The notes beneath the pieces were generated by a model. It had not been told where the DNA came from. It saw only the letters and a program-made list of their open reading frames with translations, and made no database searches. This document shows, one piece after another, positions 24,504 through 32,364 of a stretch of 39,325 nucleotides of DNA. The stretch's first letter is position 1, and the number at the start of each line of letters is the position of its first letter. A program made the position numbers and the translations under genes. Source of the stretch: an uncultured Spirochaetales bacterium (GTDB lineage: Bacteria; UBP6; UBA1177); NCBI GenBank assembly GCA_902780365.1, contig CACZFE010000003.1, positions 1 to 39,325 of the forward strand. The letters run 5' to 3'.

Positions 24504-25469
24504 ATGGCGAATTTAGAAAGAATTGCTTACATGAATCACAGGATCAAGACGCGCGGTTTTGTTACGCGGCAGGAAGTTGCGGAACGTTTTGAAGTCCACA
24601 TCGACACGGTCCTTCGGGACATCGGATATATGCGGGACTATCTTTCCGCGCCGATAAAATACAGCCGCGAGCTTGGCGGATATGTTTACGAATCGCCTTT
24701 CGGGATGCTTTTCGATTCATTCGACGACGCTGTTTTCTACTATATTTTCGTGAAGCAACTTAGTGATTCGATGAATCTGAACGGAATCCCTTATGTGCCT
24801 GTTATTTCTAAGGAAATTCTTTCAAAAATTTCAAGTTACATTCCTGCGGAATTTGAGGAGCTGCTTGATAAAATTTCTTACGATTCTTCCGATCTGGACA
24901 CCATGGAAGTGAGCAATTTCAGAAATATTCTGGAATCTATGCTGATGAAAGTGCGCCTTGAAATAAAGTATCTTGACTCAAAAGGCGACATAACTTCCAG
25001 AGCGATAGAACCTATAAAGCTCATAAATTATTCGGGGAAATGGTATCTTTTGGCTTACTGCCACAAGCGGCACGGACTTCGCGAGTTTCTTGTTTCCCGC
25101 TTTGTAGAAAGCCGCATCACTGAAGAACCTTTTTCCGAAATCTACACAAAATCAGAGATCGACAAATTCGTCGGAAGCACCTTCGGAATATACCCGTCGG
25201 AAAAATCGGAAACGGCGACTATCCGCATTTTTGAACCGGCATCCTATTTCTTCCTGAAGCAGAAATGGCACAAAGACCAGGTCACGAAAGAAACTGTTGT
25301 CGACGGGAAAAAATGTCTCGAAATCACCCTTCCGATCGGCGAATACCACAGTGAGATCATTGCCAGGGTAATGAGATATTCGCCTGAATGCGAGATCGTT
25401 TCTCCCCCTTCGCTTCGCAAAGAGTGGCTTGACCACATCAAAATGATCTACAACAAATACTGTAAATAA
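24504..25469 (+). CDS. WYL domain transcriptional regulator
   Basis: A 321-residue regulator. Residues about 5-50 form a winged helix-turn-helix (GFVTRQEVAERFEVHIDTVLRDI), about 140-210 a WYL domain (RLEIKYLDSKG, IEPIKLINYSGKWYLLAYC), and about 235-320 a C-terminal WCX-like extension. This layout is that of the PafC/YafY family, including BrxR and CapW, which control phage-defence loci. It stands directly upstream of the LRR/type IV restriction modules and probably regulates them (inference). The last codons (KMIYNKYCK) recur as a remnant at 32218-32247. ATG 24504 has GGAGAG at 24494-24499. Confidence 0.9.
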   Translation: MANLERIAYMNHRIKTRGFVTRQEVAERFEVHIDTVLRDIGYMRDYLSAPIKYSRELGGYVYESPFGMLFDSFDDAVFYYIFVKQLSDSMNLNGIPYVPVISKEILSKISSYIPAEFEELLDKISYDSSDLDTMEVSNFRNILESMLMKVRLEIKYLDSKGDITSRAIEPIKLINYSGKWYLLAYCHKRHGLREFLVSRFVESRITEEPFSEIYTKSEIDKFVGSTFGIYPSEKSETATIRIFEPASYFFLKQKWHKDQVTKETVVDGKKCLEITLPIGEYHSEIIARVMRYSPECEIVSPPSLRKEWLDHIKMIYNKYCK

Positions 25470-25477
25470 TTTTTTCA

Positions 25478-25571
25478 CTACGACGCTATATGTCGTGGCG
25501 GACTTCTACAATCCGTTTTCAGGTGGGACAGAACACTGTTCCCGTGTTTTAAAAAATGCTGAAAATGGAGG
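25478..25571 (+). promoter_or_regulatory. Structured leader repeat, copy 1
   Basis: This roughly 90-nt element recurs at 28342 and 32266. Three hairpins can be drawn: CTACGAC (25478-25484) with GTCGTGG (25492-25498), CGGA (25499-25502) with TCCG (25512-25515), and AACAC (25532-25536) with GTGTT (25544-25548) followed by T. An alternative pairing of GGGACAG with CTGTTCCC excludes the last hairpin, which would suit an attenuator. The repeat runs into the GGAGG site of the LRR gene. It may also act as an operator dyad. Confidence 0.65.
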
Positions 25572-25576
25572 CGGAC

Positions 25577-26266
25577 ATGACGATTTTGGATGAAAAAATG
25601 GCAAAAGAACTTTTAAACATTGGAAGAAACCATGTGGTTATACCTGATTTTGTGACAGAAATCGGAGAAAATGCATTTGAAGACTGCGAAGAAATGACTT
25701 CGGTGGTTATTCCGAACTCAGTTGAGAAAATCGGAGAACAAGCATTTTGCGGTTGCATCGAATTGCAATCACTGGTTATTCCTGCCTCCGTAACAGAAAT
25801 CGGCGAAAGAGCATTTCTCTGTTGCGCCCAGCTGAAATCAGTAGTTATTCCCGATTCCGTGACAGAAATCGGCGCATATGCTTTTCACTGTTGCTTTGAA
25901 CTGACTTCGATCACCGTTGACAAAAACAATCCGAGATACGACTCCCGCGGAGACTGCAACGCAATAATCGAAACAGCCACAAACACTTTAATCAAAGGCT
26001 GTTCAAGCACGATAATTCCTGATACAGTGACAACTATCGGTCAAAGTGCCTTTAAAAACTGCGCCGGACTTACATCCATGGTAATTCCAAATTCAGTTAC
26101 AAAGATAGAAGATTACGCATTTTGCTCCTGTCAGGATCTAATATCCATAACGATACCCGATTCTGTAACACAATTCGGAGAATGTGCCTTTCACGGTTGC
26201 CCCAAAATATCGGAAGAAAGCAAAAAACGACTTGAAGAACTCGGATATGATTTTGATGAGGAGTAA
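25577..26266 (+). CDS. BspA-like leucine-rich repeat protein (LRR_5), paralogue 1
   Basis: A 229-residue protein made of about seven copies of a 23-residue BspA-type repeat (P-x-SVTEIGE-x-AF-x-x-C-x-x-L-x-SVVI). A non-repeat insert with VDKNNPRYDSRGDCNAII lies in the middle (about 113-140), as in Treponema/BspA-type LRRs. There is no signal peptide or membrane segment, so it appears cytoplasmic, unlike surface BspA proteins. ATG 25577 has TGGAGG with 5-nt spacing; the frame opens earlier at 25556 but without a site. It is followed by the DUF262/DUF1524 gene and closely resembles the paralogue at 28441. Probably a protein-binding scaffold; partner unknown. Confidence 0.9.
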   Translation: MTILDEKMAKELLNIGRNHVVIPDFVTEIGENAFEDCEEMTSVVIPNSVEKIGEQAFCGCIELQSLVIPASVTEIGERAFLCCAQLKSVVIPDSVTEIGAYAFHCCFELTSITVDKNNPRYDSRGDCNAIIETATNTLIKGCSSTIIPDTVTTIGQSAFKNCAGLTSMVIPNSVTKIEDYAFCSCQDLISITIPDSVTQFGECAFHGCPKISEESKKRLEELGYDFDEE

Positions 26267-26294
26267 GCTGCTGAAATTTTTAAAATAAAAGTTA

Positions 26295-26322
26295 TTGGAA
26301 ATAGTTTTTTGTGTAATATAAT
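26295..26322 (+). promoter_or_regulatory. Promoter of the DUF262/DUF1524 gene
   Basis: TTGGAA (26295-26300) and a consensus TATAAT (26317-26322) are 16 nt apart. It lies between the LRR stop and the small upstream reading frame, so the nuclease gene can be transcribed on its own. Confidence 0.6.
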
Positions 26323-26349
26323 GGCGGGATTTTTTAGAGGGAGAAAAAG

Positions 26350-26397
26350 ATGAGCGAAGAACCTAGAATTTTTTTTGGTAAGTTTACTCATAATTAA
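26350..26397 (+). CDS. Small upstream reading frame (15 codons) before the DUF262/DUF1524 gene
   Basis: ATG 26350 starts MSEEPRIFFGKFTHN and stops at TAA 26395-26397. It has a strong purine-rich site (GAGGGAG) upstream, and its stop overlaps the AAGGAGG of the next gene. It could be a leader peptide or translational coupler, or the trace of a lost gene's N-terminus. There is no similarity I can name. Confidence 0.4.
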   Translation: MSEEPRIFFGKFTHN

Positions 26398-26410
26398 GGA
26401 GGAAAACAAA

Positions 26411-28255
26411 ATGATTATTTTGACTGAAGCGCATAGTATTGCTGAGATATTTTCAAACGAGGCAAGTAAAAACCGTTTTTACACTATCCCCAAATATCAA
26501 AGAGCTTACACTTGGGGACAAAAGGAGTGGGATCTCCTTTTTGATGATATAATCACAAATGATAACGGATATTTTTTAGGTTCCTTTATCTGTATCAGCA
26601 GAGATAATGCCGGTATGGCATCATTTACTACATTGGAAGTGATTGACGGGCAACAAAGACTAACAACAATGTCGCTCCTTTTAGCGGCATTATATAAGAA
26701 ATTATTACAGCTCAAAAACAGAATGACAGATGAACAAATCTCTGATTTTATTGACTTAAAAAAACGCTTAGTCAAAGAAAAAGACAAAATTCCGACCCCT
26801 GTTTTGACTCTGCAAAATCAGAACCAGAATTGCGATGATTACTTCTGCATTCTGTGCAATGAGTTGAATCTGCTGAAAGATAAACCTAAAATTCAGTACT
26901 ACGGCAATCGAAAAATTTACTCTGCTTATCGTCATTTTATTTCTAGAATAGATGCAGAAGTTGCCGAGCGGCAAAAAGAAGATCCTGAACTTGATTCCAT
27001 TGATACTTACTTTGGATTTGTAAAAAAATTCTGTTCTGCCGTTATGGTTGCCATTGAAGTCGGCAACAACAAAGATGCCTATATGCTTTTTGAATCGTTA
27101 AACAATAGAGGAATCCCCCTTTCCGCAATGGATCTCATTAAAAATTACATGATCGCCAAAGCAGAGAAGTCTGGAAAAATCGACGAATGCCATGAACAAT
27201 GGTTGAGAATCATTGATAATTTGACGGATGATGTCAATATCCAGGAACGTTTTTTCCGTCAGTATTACAATGCATTCAGAGACGAACTGAAGGGACCAAC
27301 TTCTGCGAAAGAAGAGAATGGCAAGTATCGTTTAGGTGCAATCGCAACAAGAACTACACTTTTGGATTTGTACGAAAAGATGATTGATGGTGGGTTGGAA
27401 TCATTTCTAAACAATCTTGAAAAAGAATCTGAAAACTATTCGATTTTAATAAACAATGATGATGCAACTGATAAAAAAGTCAAAAACGCCTTGTTGAACT
27501 TGGAGCGAATTCAGGGCACTCCATCATATATTTCATTACTCTATATTCTTTCAAAAAAGGAAGAACTTGAAATAACCAATGATGTTTTCATAAAAATTAT
27601 TAATTTTCTTACAAAATTCTTCGTTCGACGCAATTTGACAGATATACCGGCTACGAACAAACTGACCAAAATTTTCATGGAATTAAATACTTCATTAAAG
27701 TCAAAGAGAGGAAATGAGGTTTATGAGGAAATCAAAAGAGTTCTAATATCGAAAAGTGCAATAGACTCTGAATTTGAAGAGAAACTCAAAGGTCCTGTTT
27801 ACGACGAAAATGCAGATGTTACCAGATTTTTACTTTGCTTCTACGAAGAAAATTTCAACACCAGAGAACATATTGTCGATCTTTGGTCTCGGGAAAACAA
27901 AAAATATATATGGACTATTGAACACATTTTTCCTGAAGGTGCAAATATACCCGAATATTGGGTAGACATGATTGCTGGTGGAGATTATGACAAAGCAAAA
28001 AAAATCCAAAACGACTATGTTCACACCTTAGGCAACCTAACCATTACGGGATACAACTCCAATTTGGGAAACAAAGCCTTTGAGGAGAAAAAAAATCGTC
28101 AAAAAGACGGGAAGGATATCGGTTATAAAAACGGTCTAAAACTTAATGAAGATGTTGTTTCCCAAGAAAAATGGACTATTGACAACATAACCGCCAGAAC
28201 CGGTAAACTTGTAAAGGAATTTAAGAAGCTTTTTGACTTAAACAACGATAACTAA
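26411..28255 (+). CDS. DUF262/DUF1524 protein, GmrSD-like type IV restriction enzyme
   Basis: A 614-residue protein. The N-terminal DUF262 domain has YTIPKYQRAYTWG (residues about 24-36) and the DGQQRLT motif (79-85), which in this family binds and hydrolyses nucleotide. The C-terminal DUF1524 domain is an HNH-type nuclease: IEHIFPEG with His505, then HTLGNLTITGYNSNLGNKAF with His538, Asn542 and Asn549. Single-chain DUF262-DUF1524 proteins include GmrSD and SspE-like enzymes that attack glucosylated or phosphorothioated DNA, or act as phosphorothioate-sensing defence. Which modification this one reads cannot be told. ATG 26411 has AAGGAGG at 26396-26402; the open frame starts 12 codons earlier. 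Confidence 0.92.
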   Translation: MIILTEAHSIAEIFSNEASKNRFYTIPKYQRAYTWGQKEWDLLFDDIITNDNGYFLGSFICISRDNAGMASFTTLEVIDGQQRLTTMSLLLAALYKKLLQLKNRMTDEQISDFIDLKKRLVKEKDKIPTPVLTLQNQNQNCDDYFCILCNELNLLKDKPKIQYYGNRKIYSAYRHFISRIDAEVAERQKEDPELDSIDTYFGFVKKFCSAVMVAIEVGNNKDAYMLFESLNNRGIPLSAMDLIKNYMIAKAEKSGKIDECHEQWLRIIDNLTDDVNIQERFFRQYYNAFRDELKGPTSAKEENGKYRLGAIATRTTLLDLYEKMIDGGLESFLNNLEKESENYSILINNDDATDKKVKNALLNLERIQGTPSYISLLYILSKKEELEITNDVFIKIINFLTKFFVRRNLTDIPATNKLTKIFMELNTSLKSKRGNEVYEEIKRVLISKSAIDSEFEEKLKGPVYDENADVTRFLLCFYEENFNTREHIVDLWSRENKKYIWTIEHIFPEGANIPEYWVDMIAGGDYDKAKKIQNDYVHTLGNLTITGYNSNLGNKAFEEKKNRQKDGKDIGYKNGLKLNEDVVSQEKWTIDNITARTGKLVKEFKKLFDLNNDN

Positions 28256-28308
28256 AACATACTCCGAAGATCCCCCCAAAAATCCCCAAAAACCTCATTA
28301 AAGTTATT

Positions 28309-28436
28309 GAAATTTCTGCACATAAACCAAAAAATTTTTCACTACGACGCTATATGTCGTAGCGGACTTTTACAATCCGTTTTCAGGTGGGACAGAACAC
28401 AGTTCCCGTGTTTTTTTTAATGATGAAAATGGAGGC
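28309..28436 (+). promoter_or_regulatory. Structured leader repeat, copy 2, with decayed WYL tail
   Basis: The core stems are CTACGAC (28342-28348) with GTCGTAG (28356-28362), CGGA (28363-28366) with TCCG (28376-28379), and AACAC (28396-28400) with GTGTT (28408-28412) followed by a run of T to 28418. This copy has the clearest terminator-like tail. Upstream, AAATTTCTGCACATAA (28310-28325) matches the same flank in copy 3 and is a decayed WYL 3' end. The repeat continues to the GGAGG site of the second LRR gene. Confidence 0.65.
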
Positions 28437-28440
28437 GGAC

Positions 28441-29127
28441 ATGACGATTTTGGATGAAAAAACGGCAAAAGAACTTTTAAACAATGGAGGAAGCCATGTG
28501 GTTATACCTGATTTTGTGACAGAAATCGGAGAAAATGCGTTTGAAGACTGCGAAGAAATGACTTCGGTGGTTATTCCGAATTCAGTTAGAAAAATCGGTA
28601 AAGGTGCATTCCGTTGGTGCGACCACCTGATTTCTGTAGTTATTCCGAATTCAGTTGAGAAAATCGAAGATTTCGCATTTATCAATTGTGCCCAGCTGAA
28701 ATCAGTAATCATTCCGGATTCCGTGACAGAAATCGGCGAAAATGTTTTTCACTGTTGCTTCGAACTGACTTCGATCACCGTTGACAAAAACAATCCGAGA
28801 TACGATTCGCGCGGAGACTGCAACGCAATAATCGAAACAGCCACAAACACTTTGATCAAAGGCTGTTCAAGCACGATAATTCCTGATACCGTGACAACTA
28901 TCGGTAAAAATGCCTTGGAAAACTGCGACATGACATCCGTGGTCATTCCGAATTCAGTTACAAAGATAGAAGATTACGCATTTTGCTGCTGTCAGGATCT
29001 GATATCCATAGTTATCCCCGATTCCGTAACACAAATCGGAAACGCTGTCTTTTGCGGTTGCCCCAAAATATCGGAAAAAAGCAAAAAACGGCTTAAAGAA
29101 CTCGGATATGATTTTGATGGGGATTAG
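28441..29127 (+). CDS. BspA-like leucine-rich repeat protein (LRR_5), paralogue 2
   Basis: A 228-residue paralogue of the LRR protein at 25577, with the same layout, no signal peptide and the same central VDKNNPRYDSRGD insert. The two genes are nearly identical over the first 140 nt and over 28750-28905 (five differences in 156 nt by eye). They diverge in the repeat between (residues about 49-85, for example RKIGKGAFRWCDHL here). ATG 28441 has GGAGG at 28432-28436. It precedes mcrB by 82 nt. Probably arose by duplication together with its leader. Confidence 0.9.
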   Translation: MTILDEKTAKELLNNGGSHVVIPDFVTEIGENAFEDCEEMTSVVIPNSVRKIGKGAFRWCDHLISVVIPNSVEKIEDFAFINCAQLKSVIIPDSVTEIGENVFHCCFELTSITVDKNNPRYDSRGDCNAIIETATNTLIKGCSSTIIPDTVTTIGKNALENCDMTSVVIPNSVTKIEDYAFCCCQDLISIVIPDSVTQIGNAVFCGCPKISEKSKKRLKELGYDFDGD

Positions 29128-29160
29128 AAATTAAAAAGTCGATTTTAATCCGTTCACAGC

Positions 29161-29166
29161 TATAAT
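29161..29166 (+). promoter_or_regulatory. Possible -10 element of mcrBC
   Basis: A consensus TATAAT sits 43 nt before the mcrB start. No good -35 is visible at 16-18 nt upstream, so mcrBC may instead read through from the LRR gene. Confidence 0.35.
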
Positions 29167-29209
29167 TTGTCAGTTTTTTGATAAATCGACATTTATATCG
29201 GAGATGCCA

Positions 29210-30889
29210 ATGACTGATGCTAACTATTTAATACCATTGAAATTTTTAGAGGAATATGGTGGGAAGCCATATAAAGTTCCTGATAGAGATAAAATGAAAA
29301 AAGCAGGACAAGATGCAACTGGTGAATTGAAAAAAATAGTGAAACTTTGCGATGAAAAATTTCACCTGTGTCAAAGTGGACAAATACGATGGTTGACAAC
29401 TAACGGTCAGAAAATAAAAAGTTATTTGTGGGTTCAGCTTAAATATAAAGATAAAAAGGACGATCCTGTGAGCATTTCTATTTTTGTTGAAAAATCTCCG
29501 AACACATCAAAACCCAGATATCGTTTTTGTCTGGACCTTAAAGATAATGCTATCACAAAAAAAGATCTTGAAAAATTTCACCGTCATCTGGAGATAAAAA
29601 AACCTGATGATCTGGAATATTTTAGTGCGGGAGATGGAACAATACTGTCCCAAAGTCGGGAAGAACTACAGGAAGAAATCAAGAAAGACTCTAATCTAAA
29701 AGTACAAATTGGCAGAGTTGTCGAGGACAAAAATGAATTGACGAACGAAAATATTGAAAAAATAATGCTCGAATTAATACCATTTTATAAGCATGTAACC
29801 GGCAAAGATATTTCTGAAGATAACCAAAAAGACGGAGGTGAAAATATGAAAGATAACTTTGGCAAAAATATGATTCTTTACGGCCCTCCTGGAACCGGAA
29901 AAACATATAACACGGCTATTTATGCGGTTGCGATTTGTTGTCCTGAGCTATCTTTCGAAAAATGGAAAGAAAATTATGAAGAAGTTATGAAGCGTTACAA
30001 AGAACTTAAAAATCAAGGCAGAATTGCTTTCACAACTTTTCATCAGTCTTACGGATATGAGGAATTCATAGAGGGAATAAAACCTGTTACGAAAAGTGAT
30101 CAAACCGGCGATATCAAATACGAAATCAAGCCTGGAATATTCAAAGAATTCTGTGAGAAAGCCGGAAAAGACAAGGACAATAATTATGTTTTCATTATTG
30201 ATGAAATAAACCGAGGAAATATCTCGAAAATTTTTGGTGAATTGATCACTCTTATTGAAGACACCAAAAGAGAAGGAAGAACTGAAGAAATGTACGCGAA
30301 GCTTCCCTACTCCCAAAAAGACTTTAGTGTTCCGAATAATGTTTATATTATCGGAACAATGAATACAGCCGACCGTTCTATCGCTCTTATGGATACAGCA
30401 CTTCGCCGTCGTTTTCAGTTCATTGAAATGATGCCCAATTACGAACTCCTTGAAGGGAAAAAAATTACAAAAGATGGAAAAGAGATTGATCTTAAAAAAA
30501 TGCTCGAAACCATAAACAATCGCATTGAATGCTTATATGACAGAGAACACACTATCGGACACGCTTTATTTATGGGGCTTACAGAAAAATCCGATATTAA
30601 AGACTTGCAGAAGATTTTTGAAAAATCCTTGATTCCGCTTTTGCAGGAATATTTCTACGAAGATTATCAAAAAATTCAGTTTGTTCTTGGTCATAAATTC
30701 ATCGAAGAAACTAAAAACACAGATGTTTTTAAAGGGAATGTCGATATAGATCTCCCAGAAACAAGGTATGAATTGAACAAAAAGGCTCTTAATGATATAG
30801 AAAGCTATATCGAAATATACGAGGAAATACTCAAACAGAAACCGAAAAACCCAAAGATACAAGTGACAATAAATGAAAGAACTTCTTGA
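29210..30889 (+). CDS. mcrB: McrB-type GTPase subunit of a modification-dependent restriction system
   Basis: A 559-residue protein. The C-terminal AAA+ motor is clearly McrB: Walker A GPPGTGKT (225-232), Walker B VFIIDEINRG (327-336), the McrB signature MNTADRS (384-390) and RRR (399-401). McrB hexamers use GTP to drive the McrC nuclease. Residues 1-205 form a separate domain (WLTTNGQKIKSYLWVQLKYK, PRYRFCLDLKDN) that I do not recognise as DUF3578, EVE or another known reader; it should set specificity. ATG 29210 is preferred over 29204 because GGAG (29200-29203) has 6-nt spacing to it. It overlaps mcrC by 17 nt. Confidence 0.93.
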   Translation: MTDANYLIPLKFLEEYGGKPYKVPDRDKMKKAGQDATGELKKIVKLCDEKFHLCQSGQIRWLTTNGQKIKSYLWVQLKYKDKKDDPVSISIFVEKSPNTSKPRYRFCLDLKDNAITKKDLEKFHRHLEIKKPDDLEYFSAGDGTILSQSREELQEEIKKDSNLKVQIGRVVEDKNELTNENIEKIMLELIPFYKHVTGKDISEDNQKDGGENMKDNFGKNMILYGPPGTGKTYNTAIYAVAICCPELSFEKWKENYEEVMKRYKELKNQGRIAFTTFHQSYGYEEFIEGIKPVTKSDQTGDIKYEIKPGIFKEFCEKAGKDKDNNYVFIIDEINRGNISKIFGELITLIEDTKREGRTEEMYAKLPYSQKDFSVPNNVYIIGTMNTADRSIALMDTALRRRFQFIEMMPNYELLEGKKITKDGKEIDLKKMLETINNRIECLYDREHTIGHALFMGLTEKSDIKDLQKIFEKSLIPLLQEYFYEDYQKIQFVLGHKFIEETKNTDVFKGNVDIDLPETRYELNKKALNDIESYIEIYEEILKQKPKNPKIQVTINERTS

Positions 30890-32177
30890 AGTAAGGGAGT
30901 TTGACTCAATAGTATGCGGAAGTGTCCGCGAAAACAGTAGCAATTGCAAGCCGTTAGATAAAGTGCAATTCGACGAGCTTCTTAAATTTATCCGTGAATT
31001 TAGCAGTGACGAAGCAAACAGTGATGCTTTGGAATTTATGAGAATCGGCTATAAGCGCAATATCGGAGATTTCATAAACATCAGAAATTATGTCGGGCTG
31101 ATTCAACTGAGAAACGGATTCCAAGTGCAGATTCTTCCTAAAATCGATTTTGGGAAAGATGACCAAGATAATTCTCAGACAAAGAAAGTATTTCTGAAAA
31201 TGCTCAGGAGCTTGAAGAATTTTCCTTGCAAGGCTTTCAATGACGCAAACTTGAAAGTAGACAAGATGAACCTTTACGAGATATTCATAAATATGTATCT
31301 CCAAGAAGTTCGTCAGTTGGTAAAAAGAGGAATAAAATCAGACTATGTAACTCAGGAAGACAATATTTCGCACTACAAAGGAAAACTTCTTGTAAACCAG
31401 CATATACAGATGAATTTTGCCCACAAAGAGCGTTTTTATGTCGCGTTCGATGAATTTCATCCTAACCGACCAGAAAACCGTCTTGTCAAAGCTACACTTA
31501 AAAAACTGCTCAAATTAACCGCAAGCACAGAAAACTCAAAAGAAATCAGACAGTTGTTGTCAGCGTTTGAAATGGTAGAGTCATCAGTAAATTATGAAAA
31601 AGATTTTTCGAAAGTCATCATAGACAGAAATACCGATGACTACAAAATGCTGATGCAATGGTCAAAAGTGTTTTTGATGAACAAAAGTTTCAGCACTTTT
31701 TCCGGCAGCAGCAATTCAAGTGCTCTGCTTTTTCCGATGGAACGTGTTTATGAAAGCTATGTTGCACAGCATATAAAAAAGATCTTCACATCTGACGGAT
31801 GGGAAGTATCTACTCAGGATAAAGGATGTTATTTATTCACGGAACCAAAACGATTTGCCTTAATACCGGATATTGTCCTGGAAAAAGATAAGCGTACTGT
31901 GATAATGGACACCAAGTGGAAAAGCCTTGTTGATGATGAGAGTAAAAATTATGGAATATCGCAAAATGACATGTATCAGATGTACGCATATTCAAAAAAG
32001 TATAAAGCCAAAGAAGTTTGGTTGCTCTATCCGATGAACGAAGCAATGCGTAATCACTCATCAATTTCATTTGAAAGCGATGAAAAAGATGAAAAAACTC
32101 TAGTCAGCTTACATTTTGTCGAGGTTGACGAGATAGAAAAGAGCCTTGGGGAACTTAAAAATAAATTAGCTCATTGA
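30873..32177 (+). CDS. mcrC: McrC nuclease subunit
   Basis: A 434-residue protein with the McrC layout: an N-terminal beta-rich domain that plugs the McrB ring (GYKRNIGDFINIRNYVGLIQL near 59-79), a middle helical part (HYKGKLLVNQHIQMNFAHKERFYV) and a C-terminal PD-(D/E)xK nuclease. The catalytic core is PDIVLEKDKRTVIMDTKW, with Asp333, Asp346 and Lys348. It cleaves DNA when McrB is stopped on modified DNA. It starts inside the last codons of mcrB, so the two are translated together. Confidence 0.94.
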   Translation: MKELLEVREFDSIVCGSVRENSSNCKPLDKVQFDELLKFIREFSSDEANSDALEFMRIGYKRNIGDFINIRNYVGLIQLRNGFQVQILPKIDFGKDDQDNSQTKKVFLKMLRSLKNFPCKAFNDANLKVDKMNLYEIFINMYLQEVRQLVKRGIKSDYVTQEDNISHYKGKLLVNQHIQMNFAHKERFYVAFDEFHPNRPENRLVKATLKKLLKLTASTENSKEIRQLLSAFEMVESSVNYEKDFSKVIIDRNTDDYKMLMQWSKVFLMNKSFSTFSGSSNSSALLFPMERVYESYVAQHIKKIFTSDGWEVSTQDKGCYLFTEPKRFALIPDIVLEKDKRTVIMDTKWKSLVDDESKNYGISQNDMYQMYAYSKKYKAKEVWLLYPMNEAMRNHSSISFESDEKDEKTLVSLHFVEVDEIEKSLGELKNKLAH

Positions 32178-32195
32178 GGATAAATGACGTCAAGT

Positions 32196-32212
32196 GGTTA
32201 CAAATTGTAACC
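32196..32212. repeat. Perfect 17-nt palindrome after mcrC
   Basis: GGTTACAA-A-TTGTAACC lies 18 nt after the mcrC stop. There is no T tract after it, so it is not a standard terminator. It may be a hairpin stopping Rho or a protein-binding dyad. It is just ahead of the WYL remnant. Confidence 0.45.
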
Positions 32213-32217
32213 GGTTC

Positions 32218-32247
32218 AAAATGATCTACAAAAATTTCTGCAAATAA
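32218..32247 (+). pseudogene. Remnant of a WYL regulator gene 3' end
   Basis: Codons here read KMIYKNFCK and a TAA. The last residues of the WYL regulator at 24504 are KMIYNKYCK. At nucleotide level the two 30-mers differ at only a few positions, and both are followed by the structured leader. Nothing upstream is left of the gene. This marks the edge of a duplicated or recombined segment. Confidence 0.6.
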
Positions 32248-32265
32248 ACCTCAAAAAATCTTTTA

Positions 32266-32356
32266 CTACGACGCTATATGTCGTAGCGGGCTTCTACAAT
32301 CCGTTTTCAGTTGGGACAGGACACTGTTCCCGTGTTTTCAATGATGAAAATGGAGG
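32266..32356 (+). promoter_or_regulatory. Structured leader repeat, copy 3
   Basis: Stems are CTACGAC (32266-32272) with GTCGTAG (32280-32286), CGGG (32287-32290) with TCCG (32300-32303, one G-U), and GACAC (32320-32324) with GTGTT (32332-32336, one G-U). Differences from copies 1 and 2 keep the pairing through wobble pairs. It runs to GGAGG (32352-32356) of the lipoprotein gene. Confidence 0.65.
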
Positions 32357-32364
32357 AAAAAAAG

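Noticed and set aside
28326..28418. Leader copy 2 as the simple terminator of the DUF262/DUF1524 gene
   Set aside because: The T run fits, but the same element in other copies leads straight into a start codon and follows a WYL tail, so a leader role explains all three better.
25478..32356. Leader repeats as integron attC sites or a CRISPR array
   Set aside because: No GTTRRRY/RYYYAAC core pairs, and no integrase in view. The three copies are kilobases apart and end at ribosome binding sites, which is unlike both.
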